Part shown: positions 6,265 to 7,575 of the stretch, piece by piece | Layout: every line of letters begins with the position of its first letter | Position numbering within the stretch: position 1 is the stretch's first letter | Origin: Phycisphaerae bacterium | GTDB lineage: Bacteria; Planctomycetota; Phycisphaerae; UBA1845 | DNA length: 7,575 nucleotides | Assembly (NCBI GenBank): GCA_029260155.1 | Contig: JAJDDU010000338.1 | Coordinates: 1-7,575, forward strand | Direction: 5' to 3' | Made by a program: the position numbers and the translations under genes | Notes under the pieces: generated by a model | What the model was told of the DNA's origin: nothing | The model's database searches: none | The model's input: the letters and a program-made list of their open reading frames with translations, nothing else

Positions 6265-7575
6265 TCAGCCGCCGGCCGGCATTGCAAGATCGTAGATCGC
6301 GCCAGCTCGGAACGGCCCGAAAGTTTTTTTTGCCCCGCCGGGCCATTGGACCGTCACGCGTTCGACCGTGACGCTGCGTCCGAGCCCAAAGTGGACGCGA
6401 GGATCGTTGCTAGAGCAGTAGCTGTACGCGCGTTGCACCCGGCGCCGAATGGAGTTGCCACCGACCTCGATCTGCACCTCGGCACCCAGCGCGTGCCCGC
6501 CCTGAGCATTGAGAACGCGAAACATGATCCACCGACCGCGAGTGGCTGCGACGTTTCGCAATATCTGCGGGCGGGCGTCTCTGTTGACCACGACGATGTC
6601 GATACCGCCGTCATTGTCCAGGTCGCCGAACGCCGCGCCGCGACTCGTCTCCACCGAGGATTCTACAGTGCCACCGCGTGGCACTACTTCAACGAACGAC
6701 GCGGATGCACTACCCGAGTACAGCTGATTCGGCTCGGCGTACGGGTCGTTCGGCGTGCGTGGTGGATCGACGTAGGCCACGCGACCGTTCGCGACATACA
6801 GGTCCAAGATGCCGTCATGATCGAAGTCAGCAAAACCCAATCCGAAACCAGTAAACTCGATACTCGGTCCGGTGAGCCCCATCTCCGACGTCGTGTCTGA
6901 AAACCACTCGCCTTCGTTGAGGTAGAACGTGTTCGATTCCTGATTGAGATGCGACATGAAGAGATCCAGGTCGCCGTCGTGGTCGGCGTCCACCGCGGCA
7001 ACGCCCATGCCTGCCTCGGACTGACCCTGCATGTTGACGGCGCACCCCCAGATCAGCGCTTCGTCGGTAAATCGCCCCTTGCCGTCGTTCATCCAAAGCT
7101 GATTCTGCATGCCGTCGTTGGCCACGTAGATATCGACATGGCCATCGCGATTGAAATCACCGCAGGCCAAGCCCATCGCCGTTCCGAAGACCTTGCGCAC
7201 ACCGGCCGCGTTGCTCACGTTCTCGAACGTCCCGTCTCCGTTGTTGCGAAAGAGCGTGTCCGGCGCAGGTGCTGTGTAGTTGACCGGGGCGCAGTAGGTC
7301 GCGATCCCGGATTTCGTCGCGCAGTCAATCTCGCGGTCGAGCGACCAATCCACGTAGTTGACCACGAAGAGGTCCAGATCACCATCGCCATCGTAATCAA
7401 CGAACGCGCTGCTCGCGGCCCACGCGGTGTCAGCCACGCCGCTTGCCGCCGAGACGTCGACGAACGTCCCGTCTCCGTTGTTGCGATACAACACGTTGGA
7501 CCCGACATTGGTGACGTAGATATCAACGTGCCCGTCCCCGTCGAAATCGGCGCAGGTGCTGTGTAGTTGACCGGG
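6265..7575 (-). CDS. CRTAC1-family FG-GAP repeat protein with C-terminal ASPIC/UnbV domain, 5' end outside window
   Basis: The frame is open to the window edge, so the gene starts beyond 7575; the GTG at 7492-7494 is an internal valine codon (NVLYRNNGDGTF). At least 436 codons are present. Numbering from that GTG, calcium loops occur at 33 (DYDGDGDLDL), 113 (DFNRDGHVDI), 169 (DADHDGDLDL), 223 (DFDHDGILDL) and 291 (DLDNDGGIDI), with one more upstream (DFDGDGHVDI). These alternate with LYRNNGDGTF-type turns. Residues 319-409 form the ASPIC/UnbV domain: GRWIMFRVL, ALGAEVQIEVGG, AYSYCSSNDPRVHFGLG, VERVTVQWPGG. Members are exported and predicted to form a calcium-bound beta-propeller; their biochemical role is poorly known. 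It is co-directional with the giant gene downstream. Full-length relatives commonly exceed 500 residues, so a signal peptide and one or two repeats are probably missing. Confidence 0.9.
   Translation of the reverse strand, partial: PGQLHSTCADFDGDGHVDIYVTNVGSNVLYRNNGDGTFVDVSAASGVADTAWAASSAFVDYDGDGDLDLFVVNYVDWSLDREIDCATKSGIATYCAPVNYTAPAPDTLFRNNGDGTFENVSNAAGVRKVFGTAMGLACGDFNRDGHVDIYVANDGMQNQLWMNDGKGRFTDEALIWGCAVNMQGQSEAGMGVAAVDADHDGDLDLFMSHLNQESNTFYLNEGEWFSDTTSEMGLTGPSIEFTGFGLGFADFDHDGILDLYVANGRVAYVDPPRTPNDPYAEPNQLYSGSASASFVEVVPRGGTVESSVETSRGAAFGDLDNDGGIDIVVVNRDARPQILRNVAATRGRWIMFRVLNAQGGHALGAEVQIEVGGNSIRRRVQRAYSYCSSNDPRVHFGLGRSVTVERVTVQWPGGAKKTFGPFRAGAIYDLAMPAGG
7224..7249 (-). repeat. 26-base in-frame coding repeat, copy 1
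   Basis: Identical over 26 bases to 7461-7486, 237 bases (79 codons) away and in the same reading frame. Both encode RNNGDGTF, so the identity reflects the FG-GAP protein repeat. Confidence 0.85.
7261..7288. repeat. 28-base direct repeat, internal copy
   Basis: Exactly matches 7548-7575. Here it encodes PVNYTAPAP on the minus strand within the UnbV-family protein, in the frame supported by the downstream domains. Confidence 0.9.
7461..7486 (-). repeat. 26-base in-frame coding repeat, copy 2
   Basis: Partner of 7224-7249, encoding the same RNNGDGTF turn of the preceding FG-GAP unit. Flanking bases diverge immediately on both sides. Confidence 0.85.
7548..7575. repeat. 28-base direct repeat, copy at window edge
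   Basis: Exactly matches 7261-7288, offset 287 bases, which is not a multiple of three. The same bases are therefore read in another frame (PGQLHSTCA) directly before a normal calcium loop (DFDGDGHVDI). The match runs to the last base of the window, so its true length is unknown. It may be an assembly artefact. Confidence 0.85.

Noticed and set aside
6314..6342. GGCCC...GGGCC inverted repeat next to a T-run as an intrinsic terminator
   Set aside because: It lies inside the coding region of the UnbV-family gene, the T-run sits within the loop rather than after the stem, and the reading frame continues through it.
6949..7566. A 205-codon plus-strand open frame opposite the FG-GAP/UnbV gene
   Set aside because: It is an antisense shadow of calcium-loop codons (valine/aspartate-rich periodicity) and carries no recognisable domain.

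Overview
The window suggests a GC-rich, Gram-negative-type environmental bacterium, most plausibly a planctomycete or a close relative. This is an inference from gene content: very large secreted mosaic proteins with FG-GAP/VCBS calcium loops, cysteine-rich repeats, dockerin-like and cohesin-like modules, a di-haem DUF1111 domain, and a CRTAC1-type FG-GAP/UnbV protein. No rRNA, tRNA, CRISPR array or transposase is visible.

Layout. Bases 1-293 (+) are the 3' end of dprA (DNA-processing protein A), showing its C-terminal winged helix. Bases 294-483 are a short convergent gap with two strong inverted repeats. Bases 484-5865 (-) are one giant gene of 1793 codons. Its product has, in order: signal peptide, seven FG-GAP/VCBS calcium loops, five tandem 45-residue eight-cysteine repeats, a partial sixth repeat split by a ~160-residue predicted beta domain, further cysteine repeats, a di-haem oxidoreductase (DUF1111) domain with two CxxCH sites, a dockerin-like EF-hand pair, two 38-residue repeats, and a C-terminal cohesin-like domain. 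Bases 5866-6264 are a 399-base non-coding gap and presumed leader. Bases 6265-7575 (-) are the 3' part of a second secreted-type FG-GAP protein ending in an ASPIC/UnbV domain. That frame is open to the window edge.

How they may work together. The two minus-strand genes are co-directional, and both encode predicted extracytoplasmic calcium-loop (beta-propeller-like) proteins. The second has a clear ribosome binding site and a long leader, so it may have its own promoter. The giant protein joins a redox domain to scaffold and adhesion modules, which suggests a cell-surface or extracellular redox protein; the substrate cannot be told from sequence. dprA is on the opposite strand and looks unrelated. 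The last 28 bases of the window exactly repeat a segment 287 bases earlier in a different reading frame, so the extreme right edge should be treated with caution.
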